From: Tubulanus polymorphus
Lineage: Eukaryota; Nemertea; Palaeonemertea; Tubulaniformes; Tubulanidae
Length of the DNA stretch: 64,000 bases
Assembly (NCBI RefSeq): GCF_964204645.1
Contig: NC_134028.1
Location: forward strand, 14,065,263-14,129,262
Reading direction: 5' to 3'
Every line of letters starts with the position of its first letter. Positions within the stretch are counted from its first letter, which is position 1. Below, piece after piece: positions 19,249 to 29,700 of the stretch. The notes under the pieces were generated by a model that worked only from the letters and a program-made list of their open reading frames with translations, had not been told where the DNA came from and made no database searches. The position numbers and the translations under genes are program-made.

Positions 19249-19437
19249 AGTAATGGGGATAATAGGCTTTCAGATCAAAGGTCGAAGGGTCGAGCTCGTA
19301 AAAAAATGAAAATAACAATAATTTACAGTTGAATTAGTCGCGCACACTCCTAATTCAACTGTAAATTATTGTTATTTTCATTTTTTACTCACTCGCCCAT
19401 TCAACCTTTAACCTGAAAGCCTATTATCCCTATTACT
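19249..19437. repeat. Terminal palindrome (189 bp)
   Basis: AGTAATGGGGATAATAGGCT at the start, inverted as AGCCTATTATCCCTATTACT at the end, with arms of ~80 bp including the GTCGAGCTCG / ACTCACTCGCCC segments and a central AGTTGAATTAGTCG...CTAATTCAACT stem. The AG border fits Polinton ends. It interrupts the first visible exon of the Harbinger transposase. Confidence 0.82.
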
Positions 19438-19668
19438 CTTAAAATATTCATGTAAATGAATTACATTTAAATTGACAGATTATTCAATATAAAAGTGTAA
19501 GCTCTTATAGAATAGATATATAGATATATTTACAACATTATTTCAATATTCATATTTGTATGAGTTAGATTTTTAAACATTAAAAGTGTTAGTAAAGTGT
19601 GATTGAAATAATGCATAATATAAATCCTTGAACTTCTAAAATCAATTTAAAAAAAATATGTATAATAA
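19438..19668 (+). promoter_or_regulatory. Inner terminal repeat with early-type promoter for HNH
   Basis: Starts CTTAAAATATTCATGTAAAT next to the palindrome, continues AT-rich, and ends with GAACTTCTAAAATCAATTT, an A-run and TATAATAAATGG at the HNH start. The first and last blocks are shared with the polymerase end at 41696-41774, so the promoter lies within the terminal inverted repeat. Confidence 0.6.
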
Positions 19669-20322
19669 ATGGAACCAGAACAACCACAAACTATCAATAT
19701 AACAAATAACGCTGGTGTTATAAACATATACTACAAGAAGTGTTCTAAATGTGAATTAGATAAATTAGCTATAACAGAATTTAATAAGCGTAAGATTAGC
19801 AAAGATGGTTTTCAATATTGCTGTAAAACTTGTACTAAACTATATACCAAACAATACAGAGAAGATAATAAGGAAGCTTATAATGATTATATGACAGAAT
19901 ATATGAGAGAAAGATATCAAACAGATCTTAATTTTAGATTAAAACAATGTTTAAGATCTAGATTAACACAATTATTCAACAAAGAAACACATTCAGAAAC
20001 ACTATCTAATTTATTGGGTTGTACAGATGAATTTTTCATATCATGGATAATATATCAATTCGATTATAGAATGAATATAGATAATTATGGTGAATACTTT
20101 CATATTGATCATGTGTTGCCGATTTCTAAATTTAACATGAATGATGAATACAATAACAAACTTATTTGGAGTTGGAAAAATTTAAGACCTTTAGAAAAGA
20201 AGGAAAACATAATTAAATCTAATAAACTAGATATACAGTTATATTTAGACCAACTGGATAAAGCAAGGACATTTGTTGAATTATGGAACTCAACACATAA
20301 TGAAAAATACGTTGAAGCTTAA
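19669..20322 (+). CDS. HNH endonuclease-like protein (C-terminus replaced)
   Basis: 217-aa ORF homologous to 2531-3205. Zinc-ribbon cysteines are complete here: C25 and C28 in CSKCELDK, then C51, C52 and C55 in CCKTC. The HNH core HIDHVLPIS is at residues 145-153, with N171 and N180 in the downstream WSWKNLRPLEKKEN segment. The last residues differ because an ~830-bp insertion splits the gene after residue ~215; its original last codons reappear at ~21150. First gene inside the terminus. Nuclease activity is inferred from the motif. Confidence 0.75.
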   Translation: MEPEQPQTINITNNAGVINIYYKKCSKCELDKLAITEFNKRKISKDGFQYCCKTCTKLYTKQYREDNKEAYNDYMTEYMRERYQTDLNFRLKQCLRSRLTQLFNKETHSETLSNLLGCTDEFFISWIIYQFDYRMNIDNYGEYFHIDHVLPISKFNMNDEYNNKLIWSWKNLRPLEKKENIIKSNKLDIQLYLDQLDKARTFVELWNSTHNEKYVEA

Positions 20323-21150
20323 ACGCTTAGAAAACCGGTTACTCTCGATCTATGTCAAACCGCCTATATGTAATTGTATTAGGTTGTTTACAAAAACATC
20401 TGTCGCACGTTATATTCAGTTGAATGGGGTGTATCTCATTTGAATATTGATCGAATGTGCTATTTCAGTTGAAAAGGGTTAATCAATTATATTACAAAGG
20501 AACATCTGTTGCACAGACAGTGTTTAGCTAGTGAATAACTGGCAGTTATAAACGCGCAGCACATAAGCATAGGAACGTATAGGATATTCTCTCTATGAAC
20601 ACAATTTTAGGAGTTTAAAGTTATAAATGTAAGTACTGTTTTTGTTGTTATTAAGCGCCGGGAAACGTTAAACATGTAAAACTTATCCTGGTAAGATGCG
20701 CCACAAATGGCTATGTTTAAGTGCTGTAATTAATATTTTACAACTACAACTTCAAGTTAGTTTTATTCTACGCTAGATATTTATCTTTTAGATAACAAAA
20801 TGAAGACCATTGAATCAAGAAAGTGAAGATAGATGGATGTGGAATCAGAAATAATGGATATTTCAACTCATGAGACTGTAGCCGTTTAGCCATACTGTAT
20901 AGGCTTCCAATGCATTACGTTTGTCGGAATTTCAATTGCGTCATTCAGCTGTTGTTAATGTCACACACAGTGACAGATGTTGTATTATACTTTATTGATT
21001 CCTGCATTCCACGCATACCTTACCGCTCGGCTGCCGAGCGGCTTGGAATGTGGAAATCGATAATGATTGTAGAATGAAATATATGTGTTTATGAAATAGT
21101 ATTTCCACCAGTCGTTTCTTTGAATTTATTTTCAGTTTAAGGATTTATTA
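20312..21150 (+). mobile_element. Insertion in HNH gene 3' end, with cargo-type promoter and intron
   Basis: The segment separates the HNH codons at 20311 from their continuation (AATCCGAAATGACTTATC) at ~21155. It is related to the upstream cargo region of the other copy (TTTTAGGAGTTTAAAGTTAT, TAAATGTAAGTACTGTTTTTG, TACAACTACAACTTCA). A candidate intron spans 20639-20791 (GTAAGT to TATCTTTTAG), and the ORF beginning at 20800 stops after eight codons. A perfect hairpin CCGCTCGG-CT-GCCGAGCGG-like element lies near 21027. The HSE-like sites of the other copy are not present here. Confidence 0.55.
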
Positions 21151-21465
21151 TCAAGAATCCGAAATGACTTATCTGGACAGTTATAATTACTGTTCCTATA
21201 GATAAACAATAGTAGTGAGATAATCTAAATCCTAATTTAAATAAAAAGTATTTAAAAAACAATAACTTCAACTAGCTAGTGAATTCTATTATATTTTTAA
21301 TACTTTCTTTTCAAAAGAGAATACTTTATATTTTGAATAGATTCAAATAGAAATTCTTTAAATTCAAATAGCTAGTATCAGTAGTCAATACTAGAATTCT
21401 TTAACTTTAACTATCTAGTATCAGAATACTTATAATATTTTTCTTATTAAATTTCTCTAATATAA
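21151..21465. other. HNH 3' remnant and promoter of 199-aa gene
   Basis: About 315 bp without a gene: the last HNH codons, then AT-rich DNA with the CTAGCTAGTGAATTC repeat also found at 2229-2530, and a TATAAATG start context at 21461-21468. Confidence 0.45.
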
Positions 21466-22067
21466 ATGTCAAAGAAATCGAGTAAGAATAGTATTGATAT
21501 TGAAAAAACATTAGATGGTTTGGGCTAAGTGATAATAAGGATCCAGTTGTTTCTAATTCTATTCAAGTTAATAACAATATTGATTATGAATACTACTTAT
21601 ATTATAAGCACCATCTAGAATTATTAATTGCTAGTGGTAAATGTAATCAGTTTATTGGGAAAATAAAAACTTTTCAAAAATTAGATGCTATGAAACCAGA
21701 AAAAGTAATAAAATATTTTAAGATTTATGAAGAGGCAAGATTGGCCCGAATAAATGATTCTATTTCAGATGGTATTGTCAAATGTTATTCTAAGTTATGT
21801 AACCAGTTAATACCAATTGATGATGAAAATAAATTATATAGTGATTTGAAAAATGACTACTTAGTTATGACTGAATTACAAAAATGGGTTGGATATGCTT
21901 CATTTCAATTAGGATCGGTTATGACATTAATTTCTACTGGCGTCAAAACATTTTCGAATATCAAGCCTATGGAATATAAATCAGGTAAGAACGAAACAGA
22001 TGTACTACAACCAAACGTCGAAACAGAAAATGAATCAGAACAAAAATTAACTAAAATAAATGAGTGA
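21466..22067 (+). pseudogene. 199-aa conserved element protein, frameshifted
   Basis: Homologue of 1629-2228. A two-base deletion near 21523 shifts the frame after ~18 codons; from ~21560 the reading frame is otherwise conserved to the stop (KPEKVIKYFKIYEEARLARIND, IPIDDENKLYSDLKNDY). An internal part (SGKCNQFIGKIKTF region) differs from the other copy more than the rest does. Overlaps the next gene's ATG (ATGAGTGA). Confidence 0.75.
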
Positions 22068-22419
22068 TGGAGTTAAGAAAAAGGCTAGATCAGAGAAACA
22101 AATTAAATGGGCAAGAGAATTAGGTAAAAGATCTTAAGAATTAAAAAAAGCTAAGAAAAAGAAATTAACTGATATAAATGAATCACCTGATATTGATTCA
22201 AATAATAATCCATCTGATTCTTCTAATGCTGGAAGTAATTATAAATTATATATTACAATTGGATTAGTAACAGTTATTATATTATCCGGTGTAATATATA
22301 AATCAAAATTCAAATCTGATGATAAAGATGATTCCAATGATAATAAACCTATCATACCAGAAAATAAGTCAAATCATAAAGCCATTGAAACTAAATCTAA
22401 ATTATTATTAATGGATTAA
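22060..22419 (+). pseudogene. Small single-pass membrane protein, one internal stop
   Basis: Homologue of 1271-1633. The ATG overlaps the end of the 199-aa gene. A TAA at ~22135 interrupts after GKRS; beyond it the frame is intact, with the hydrophobic span YITIGLVTVIILSGVIY and a charged C-terminal tail. Topology (basic N-terminus, one span) is predicted by eye. Confidence 0.7.
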
Positions 22420-22425
22420 AATAAG

Positions 22426-23490
22426 ATGAAAAAAGATATATATTTAAGAGAGTTATATTATAACCCAGAAAGTGAAGTATCATATTCTAACGTTACAGAA
22501 TTATGGGGTTAAAATTAAATCTGATAAGGAAAATGGCAATATAAAATATAGTGAATTGAAATCATGGTTACAAAATCAACCAACATATCAAATCCACAAG
22601 AAAATGGATAAAACTTATTTAACAAGAAAAGTTATGGTTTCATATATCGATCAACAATGGCAAGCTGATTTAATTGACATGAAGAACTTATATTAAATGT
22701 TAGAGACATATTCAGTAGATACGCATGGTCAATTCCAATCAAAAATAAAACTGGTATAGAAGTTACTAATGCTTTTAAAAATATATTCAAAGAAGCTATT
22801 CCAGATAAGATACAATTTGATGAAGGTAAGGAATTTTATAATAAACATTTCAAAAAATTATTATCTGACAGCGATGTAGAATATTTTTCAACACATTCAG
22901 ATAAAAAAGCATCTATTATAGAAAGGTTTAATAAAACATTGAAATCTAGAATGTGGAAATATTTTACTGCTAATGGAACATATAAATATATCGATGTATT
23001 AGATGATTTAGTGAAAGGTTATAATAATTATAAACATAGTTCTATAAATATGAAACCTATACAAGCTAGAAAAGAAGATCATTCGGAAATAGTTTGGAAT
23101 TATTTATATGGAGCATTTGTTACACATAATTTCGGCGAACCTAAATTTAAAATAGGACAACACGTTAGAATATCTAAATATAGAAAAACCTTTTATAAAG
23201 GTTATACCCCAAATTTTACAGAAGAAATATTCAAGATTAAAAAGATAATATTAACTAAACCTTTTGTTTATAAATTAGAAGATCTAAAAGATGAAGAAAT
23301 ATTAGGTTATTTTTATGAACAAGAATTATCACTTGTACCAAACCCAGATGAAGTAGAATACAAAATAGAAAAAGTATTGAAAACAAAAACTCTTAAAGGA
23401 AAAAAGTATTCTTTGGTGAAATATAAAGGATACGATGATAAATTTAATGAATGGATTTTATCTAGTAAAATTAAAAGAATAAATGAATAA
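22426..23490 (+). pseudogene. Polinton integrase, broken copy
   Basis: Homologue of 167-1264. A frameshift follows TELWG (~22507), and a ~40-bp deletion after MKNLY (~22695) removes the EEYNKGYFWILNVI-like stretch, with a second in-frame loss of the DESINI segment near 22998. Catalytic residues of the triad are still encoded (WQADL, QFDEG, IIERFN), but not in one frame. The chromodomain at the C-terminus is complete. The stop overlaps the ATPase start. Confidence 0.85.
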
Positions 23491-24094
23491 AGATTTATTT
23501 ATATTTGAACCGCATAATATGTTAGTTACTGGAGTAACCAATTGTGGTAAAACACATTTCATATTAGATTTGTTAGAAACTATTTATAAGAATCATTTTG
23601 ATAATATAATATTATTCTGTCCTACTTATGAAATGAATAAAACATATAATAGAGATATAGTTAAGATGAAAAAGTTTATTATATTAGATCCTAAAACAGT
23701 AAAAGAAAATTTAGATAATTGTATAAAAAAAGCAACTGATACTTATAAAGGATCAAATACATTATTCATTATAGGTGATTGCGCAAATTTACATGATTCA
23801 AAAGTTAGAGAAAGTGAGTTATGTTATCTAGCTTTCTCTGGGAGACATTTTGGGATAACAACATGGGTTTTAAATCAAAAATATAATTCAATTGTTAAAG
23901 ACCTTAGGGAGAATATAAGATTTCTAGTTTTATTTTATAACAAAGATGAAAAATCTATGCAACAATCATTGGAAGAAAATCAAATTATACCTACTGAATT
24001 ACATGATGAATATATGAATAAATTGAAGAATAATAAAGGTTCAAAATTATTCCTGAGATTACAATTTCCCTATGAATATAAATTTATAAAATAA
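23483..24094 (+). CDS. FtsK/HerA-type packaging ATPase, full-length ORF
   Basis: 203 aa, complete ORF. Walker A GVTNCGKT at residues 17-24. Walker B region LFIIGDC at residues 94-100: the first acidic residue seen in the other copy (LFIIDDC) is Gly here, so Mg coordination is probably damaged. ITTWVLNQ (~125-132) matches the conserved Q-containing strand of this superfamily. The start overlaps the integrase end by 8 nt. Role by family: pumping element DNA into the capsid. The gene faces the capsid arm, which is transcribed towards it. Confidence 0.85.
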   Translation: MNKDLFIFEPHNMLVTGVTNCGKTHFILDLLETIYKNHFDNIILFCPTYEMNKTYNRDIVKMKKFIILDPKTVKENLDNCIKKATDTYKGSNTLFIIGDCANLHDSKVRESELCYLAFSGRHFGITTWVLNQKYNSIVKDLRENIRFLVLFYNKDEKSMQQSLEENQIIPTELHDEYMNKLKNNKGSKLFLRLQFPYEYKFIK

Positions 24095-24489
24095 CTATTT
24101 TTATACCTATGTATTAGATACCCTAAAACCTGATACCCCATTAGATACCCTAATACCTGATACCCTATTAGATACCTTAAATACTTAAAACCCCCTTTTT
24201 TAAAATAAATATTATTTATACAATTTTCAACCAATTTATTTTTTTTTCAACTAATATATGAATAAGTTTGAAAATAATAAAGGTTATTTATTATTACTGA
24301 GGTTTCAATATAAATTTAAAAAAGAAATATAATTTAAGGTATTTTCAAATAATATGTATTAGATATGTATTAGATATGTATTAGATACCCTATTAGATAC
24401 CTTAAATACTTAAAACCCCTTTTTTATTTACTATTATTTTATACAATTTTCAACTAATATTATTATTTGAGTTAAATATAATTAATATC
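24095..24489. repeat. Convergence region with tandem repeats and ATPase-tail relic
   Basis: Between the convergent ATPase and C2H2 genes. Contains repeated TTAGATACCC / CTGATACCC and ATGTATTAGAT units (24108-24180 and 24352-24410). At 24253-24333 a second, diverged copy of the ATPase C-terminal codons (MNKFENNKGYLLLLRFQYKF) is recognisable, so the gene's end was once duplicated here. The same AAATAATNNGTATTAGATANGTATTAG-type sequence begins at 30668. Confidence 0.6.
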
Positions 24490-25186
24490 TTAATCACTTT
24501 CACTATCAGACCCCCCTAACAATTTATTCAAATTCTCTACCAAATTTTCTTCTTCAAATTCTCATCTCTTATTTTTATACTTATTTTTCACCTTTTTTAC
24601 CGCATCATCAATAGTTGTTTCATTGTTATGCTTATTCATCCAATCAAATTTATCATTATTTTCTACTTTATGTTTCATCGAATCTTTATTAGTGTTTGCT
24701 CCTAATATTTCATTAGCATCGGTTAGATCTAATTCATCTTTATTAGGTGTTGCTAATAATAAATCTTCACATATTTTTTCACCATTTACTTTTTGATTTG
24801 AAACAAACTTTGTAACATATCTAAATGGGTGTTCTATAAATTCTTTTAAACCAACACTATCTATAACATTATTTATATGTACCCTTGTATTCATATGTTT
24901 ATTCCAATTTGATGTAGCGTTTGAAAATTCACTTTTACAATATCCACAATAATTTCCTTTTTCACTAACATTTAATATTATTTCATTATTAGATGTAGTA
25001 GGTATTACATTATTAGATGTAGTAGGTATTACATTATTAGATGTAGAAGGTATTACATTATTAGATGTAGAAGGTATTACATTATTAGATGTAGAAGGTA
25101 TTACATTCTTATCAATTACATTACTTAAATTATCAACAACACCACTTTTATTATTATCGATTTCTATTAGTTTAGTTTTATAAATT
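24490..25186 (-). pseudogene. C2H2 zinc-finger protein with NVIPSTSNN repeats, 5' part lost
   Basis: Minus-strand frame with five copies of a 9-residue repeat (NVIPSTSNN/NVIPTTSNN), then a C2H2-like finger YCGYCKSEFSNATSNWNKHMNTRVH, then a ~110-residue polar C-terminal part ending in an acidic tail; a TGA at ~24560 precedes the likely original stop at 24490. The N-terminus is replaced by an out-of-frame fusion to the MCP gene at 25187. The other copy of this version starts at 52658 (MEGGKVYKHIPY). Function is unknown; finger and position (next to MCP) suggest nucleic acid binding in the virion or nucleus, which is inference. Confidence 0.65.
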
Positions 25187-25447
25187 TTAAAATTTTTTAA
25201 TCAAATATCTTCCAACATTATCAACAACATAATTATTATTATTACCGATTACTTTTATATCGGCAGATAAATAAATACTATTTGGAACGTAAAAAGTATT
25301 TTGTGTTAATCGAGGAATTCTAACATATAAAGTTTCATCGGGATTAATATTAGAAGGGTTTTGAGTAATTATATGATGTGATCTTTCTGCTTTAATAGCA
25401 TTAGATATTCTATGATTCTTAGAAGCATTGATATAACTCCCACTCAT
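25187..25447 (-). pseudogene. MCP N-terminal fragment
   Basis: First ~85 residues of the major capsid protein (MSGSYINASKNHRIS, then IPRLTQNTFYVPNSIYLSAD), fused out of frame to the middle of the C2H2 gene. About 330 codons of the capsid gene and the start of the C2H2 gene were deleted. Confidence 0.85.
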
Positions 25448-25492
25448 TTATTTAACAAAAAAAATTAATTATTTATTTTTTATCATTTTTAC

Positions 25493-26728
25493 TTACCCAA
25501 AAATAATAGCACATACAACTGTAATTAGAAATAAAATAATACGTTCAGCAGCAAAGTTAAAAATGTTTCCTGCAGATTTCAATATAAAACCAACAATTGA
25601 TGCAATAATTCCTGGTAATGCTGCAGCAGATTTTTTAGATAGTTCCCATAAATATTTTGCTAATTTCTTTAAACCATCTTTAACTTTATCTTGTATAGAA
25701 TTATTATCATTCGGGGGTTTATCTGGTTTATTGGGAGTAGGAGTAGATTTTAAAGCATTTGATATTGCTAAACCAATTGTTGTAAATAACATAGTTACAG
25801 CTGTTAGAATTGAAAGAATTGTTATTCCTTCTAATTTAAACAATAATTTTATTCTATCTTTCAATGATATTTCATAATCTGGTTTTATCAACAAATCTTT
25901 AAAAATAACTTTTAATTTTTTAATATGGTTAAGATCATATGATTTTAATAATGTATCTCTTTCTTTTTCCTGTAATTCTTTGTTATATTTTAAATCATCT
26001 ATTTCTTTTTCTAAAGCTAACTTTCTGCTTTCATAATCAGCTTCCTCGATTAATTGAAGATCTCTATTTAATTCTAATTGTTTTAATTCTTCATTTGCAT
26101 TAGTTAATTCTTTTTCTAACATGGTTATTTTAGAAAATCTCATCTTAATATTAGCAATTTCACCAGCTGATTCTTGCATACCTTTAATTTCTCTACGTGC
26201 TTGTTCAGGAAATGCTTCTAATTCATTATCAGTTAAATCAAGTAATCCTTTTTCTAATAGATGTTGTATTTGATTTGTTCCAATACTATTCATCTCTTCT
26301 TCTGAATCTCTTAATCTATCAATTTGTTTTTCTAATACTAATTGTAATTGACTTGAATCATTATCAATTTGTTGAATATCTCTTCTCGATGTTTCGGGTG
26401 TTGAAGATCTTAATTCATCTAATCGATCTCTATGATCTTCCATTTCTGGATCAACATCATTAGGATTTAAATTAGGATTTTTAAATGGTGAATATTTGTT
26501 AATATCAATTTTAGGAGTTGGTTCTTCTTCATTTATTCTATCGATTGCATTCCATATAATTCTGAGAAATTCTCTACCACCTTTTGAACGTTCCATTGTT
26601 GATAATGCTCGCATTCCAGGTTCAAAAATATTTTCTTGACCCATTCTAGATAATTGAATTGATACAGTATTCCTATTTAATTCAAGATTATAATACCATG
26701 AATCATTTTTAAATTCTAAATTATTCAT
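25493..26728 (-). pseudogene. Coiled-coil/membrane virion protein, 5' part lost
   Basis: 411-aa ORF. Corresponds to the protein at 56542-58278 from about its residue 150 (MNNLEFKNDSW). A long coiled coil (~170-285) precedes one hydrophobic span (GITILSILTAVTMLFTTIGLAI), a Pro/Asn-rich linker, an amphipathic lysine-rich helix and a C-terminal hydrophobic stretch (AALPGIIASIVGFILKSAGN, then ILFLITVVCAIIFG). As I recall, a protein with this C-terminus is conserved in metazoan Polintons; a minor virion or membrane role is inferred. Upstream it is joined to the truncated end of PolB at ~26740, removing seven genes. Confidence 0.75.
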
Positions 26729-26744
26729 GAAAAATGGTCATCTT

Positions 26745-29700
26745 TTAAAATTTAATTTCTTCAATAAACATTTCATGATCTTCAGATCTTAAACATCTCA
26801 TCTTATGTTTTCTAACTTCTTCATTGAATATACAATTGATGTAATCTTTGAAATGAATATTCTTTTCTACTACACTTTTGGTTATTCCTTTTAACTTTTT
26901 AGCTTCATGTTCTTTCGTTTTATATGAATACATTTTAGATCTAATACCAATGAATTCAATCGATTCTTCGCCACCTAATTCATCCTTAAACTTCCCTGGA
27001 ACTTTTTTATTATCATTGCTAAACAATTCATGATCTTTAGGATAGTTACTGAAATCAAAATGATGTTTTAATGTTTTTAAATCATCAGTTATGTTATCAG
27101 TTTTTATCTTTAATATGTAACTGTCGGTATCAAAATATAATATTTCTATATGTTTTTCTCCAAAAAGTGGTTGTAATACATTATAATAGAATTCATACAT
27201 TAGTAATTTTGATAATTCTAAAACTGAAGCACCAACATAGATTGGTTTATTAAATTTCATTGATGTTCTTCTCATCTTAACTGCAGCTAAATTTTCGTCA
27301 AATATTCTCTTACCAATGAACTTAGGATATGATTGTAAATGTCTAATTCTTTTACCATTACTGACTAACTCAATATCATTTCTATTTCTAATATTTTCAC
27401 AAGTCTTACCATAGAATGCATTGTTCATTAACTTGAAGAAATCTTTCTCGAAATCAGTTTTAGCTTCAGTTCTCTGTTAGGTGTTAAAATCTATATATTT
27501 TTCTAACCACTTAGATTGGCTGAATGAAATATATCTATGTACTTTTTTTATGATCATTCCTTGATTCAAATAAAACTTTAACATTCTGTAATGTACTACA
27601 TAATTATATTTATCTTCTTGAGTTACCATTAACTTTTCTGTATGAATATGATTTTCGGGTTTAATTCTTTTTTGATAATTTGATAATTCTTCATGTGTTA
27701 CAGTTTTATGTTCGGGACAGTAAGCTAGATTTCTAGATTTAAATTTTTGATCTTCAGGATATTCTAAATCTACAACAAAGAAGTAACCAGTATCTGAATC
27801 ATCTGCAATATCTAGAATTCTTTTCTTCCAATCAAATTTATCATTATTTTCATTCTGTAAAACTTCAGTTAATTCAAATACTCCATAAGGTTGTGGTTCC
27901 ATCATTGCCCAACCATACAAATTATTTGCATCTATATATAATAACTTATATCCAGGGTTATCATTTACATAGAAATATCTATCACCTAATACACCTGAAA
28001 CTCCTCCTCTTATAGATTTTTCAAATAATAGTAATTGATCTATATTTGTTAACAAATCCATTTTTATATCTGTAAATTTTAATCCACAATCCCATGTTAA
28101 ACCTGGTGATGAATAACAATGACAAGGATCAATTTTTACATATTTTAGGTTTACATCTCTAAACCTTTCGAATATATCAAGTAATAATAATGCATCAGAT
28201 TTTAAATATAAATCTACTAATTGTCCATGATTTGTTATTTTAAAATGATTCCAAATATTCAAAGTTCTATTATATACTTCATCTTTAACATATTCATTTT
28301 TTAATTCATCATAGAATTGTTCTTTGAATAATTCAGTTATATTGAAATCATTATGCGATTTATAAAATGAATATGGTATTGCGCCTTTATATCTCATTAA
28401 TTGAAAAACATCATTATTTGGGTAGTGTTGTTTTAATATCTTTAATTCATCATCAACTAATGATTTTGATAAGTTATCTAATGAACTACTAAAAAATCTA
28501 CATGAATCTATAAATCTTAGACACCCAAATTGGAATGATATATAATTCTCAGATGTTTTAGCTAACATTTTAAATTTATAAGTTTGTATTTTATCTTTTG
28601 ATCTATTTGAATTTAATCTTTCTATTTCATTAATGATTTCTACTATTTAATGGCATAACTGTTTGATGAATAAATGAGCATCATACCCTGATAAAATATG
28701 AAATATTACTGGAACAAAGTTAATTTTCTTAGCTTGTAAGTTACAATTCTCATGCGCTGCGCCTCTAAACTTTCCATTCAAATGATCATGGTCTCTTACT
28801 TTTTTATCTTTAAAATTAAATAGTTTTTCACAATAAAAACATTTATCAGCAAACTCAAATTTTTCTTTATCTTCTTCTGTCATAATTATTTCTTTATTTG
28901 TATCTAATAGTTTACTAAATTTGATTTCATATTCAATTAATAAGTCACAAAAATGATTGATAACATTTTCATTTCTGTAATTATAATATTCACTTTCAAT
29001 TAGTTCTGGATAATCAGATTTTATATATAACTCGAAAGCTGCAGCTGATTGATGAATCTTTTTAATTGTATTTGTTATTAGGGGATCTGAATAGTCAATT
29101 ACATCATTTTCATTAGAATTTAATTTCTTTCTATTATAATATATTTCTTTTCTATCTTGATCAGTTAATTCTTTATTGAGAGATTCAAAATCTCCATATA
29201 TTACAAATGGTACTTTATTCTTGTAATCATATTTTTTGAATTCTAATACTTTATCCTTTTCATTTGGTAAAACTTTTTTACAATAATCATGGTTATCACA
29301 TAATTGTTTATGATTTAATAATGCGCTTTCAGTTCTGAATTTAGTTATACATTTTCTACATGGATATATTTTATTATCAAAATCATTTTCTGATTTGAAA
29401 AATAAATCAATTATTTTAATCCATATATAATGATTCTCATAATATAGTATATCTATAACATCATTTGAATCGTAATCTTCTGATAAATACAAATGTTCTA
29501 ATGTATAATGCTTTATGTTTTTACCTTTTGTTTTTGGCATTTTGACTAAACACATCTATCTTTATATTATTATCTCTTTCTATTTTTGGGATATTTTTAA
29601 TTCTAACAGGATAATTGTCTACCTTATAATTATTTTCAAATGGTTTATAATTTGATACTCTACAAATATTATCAGTTGCAGGATGTAAGCAACTAATTAT

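Noticed and set aside
24970-25110. Array of AATGTAATACCTTCTACATCT-like repeats as non-coding satellite
   Set aside because: The repeats are in frame (27-bp units giving NVIPSTSNN) within a coding region that continues into a zinc finger; coding repeats fit better.
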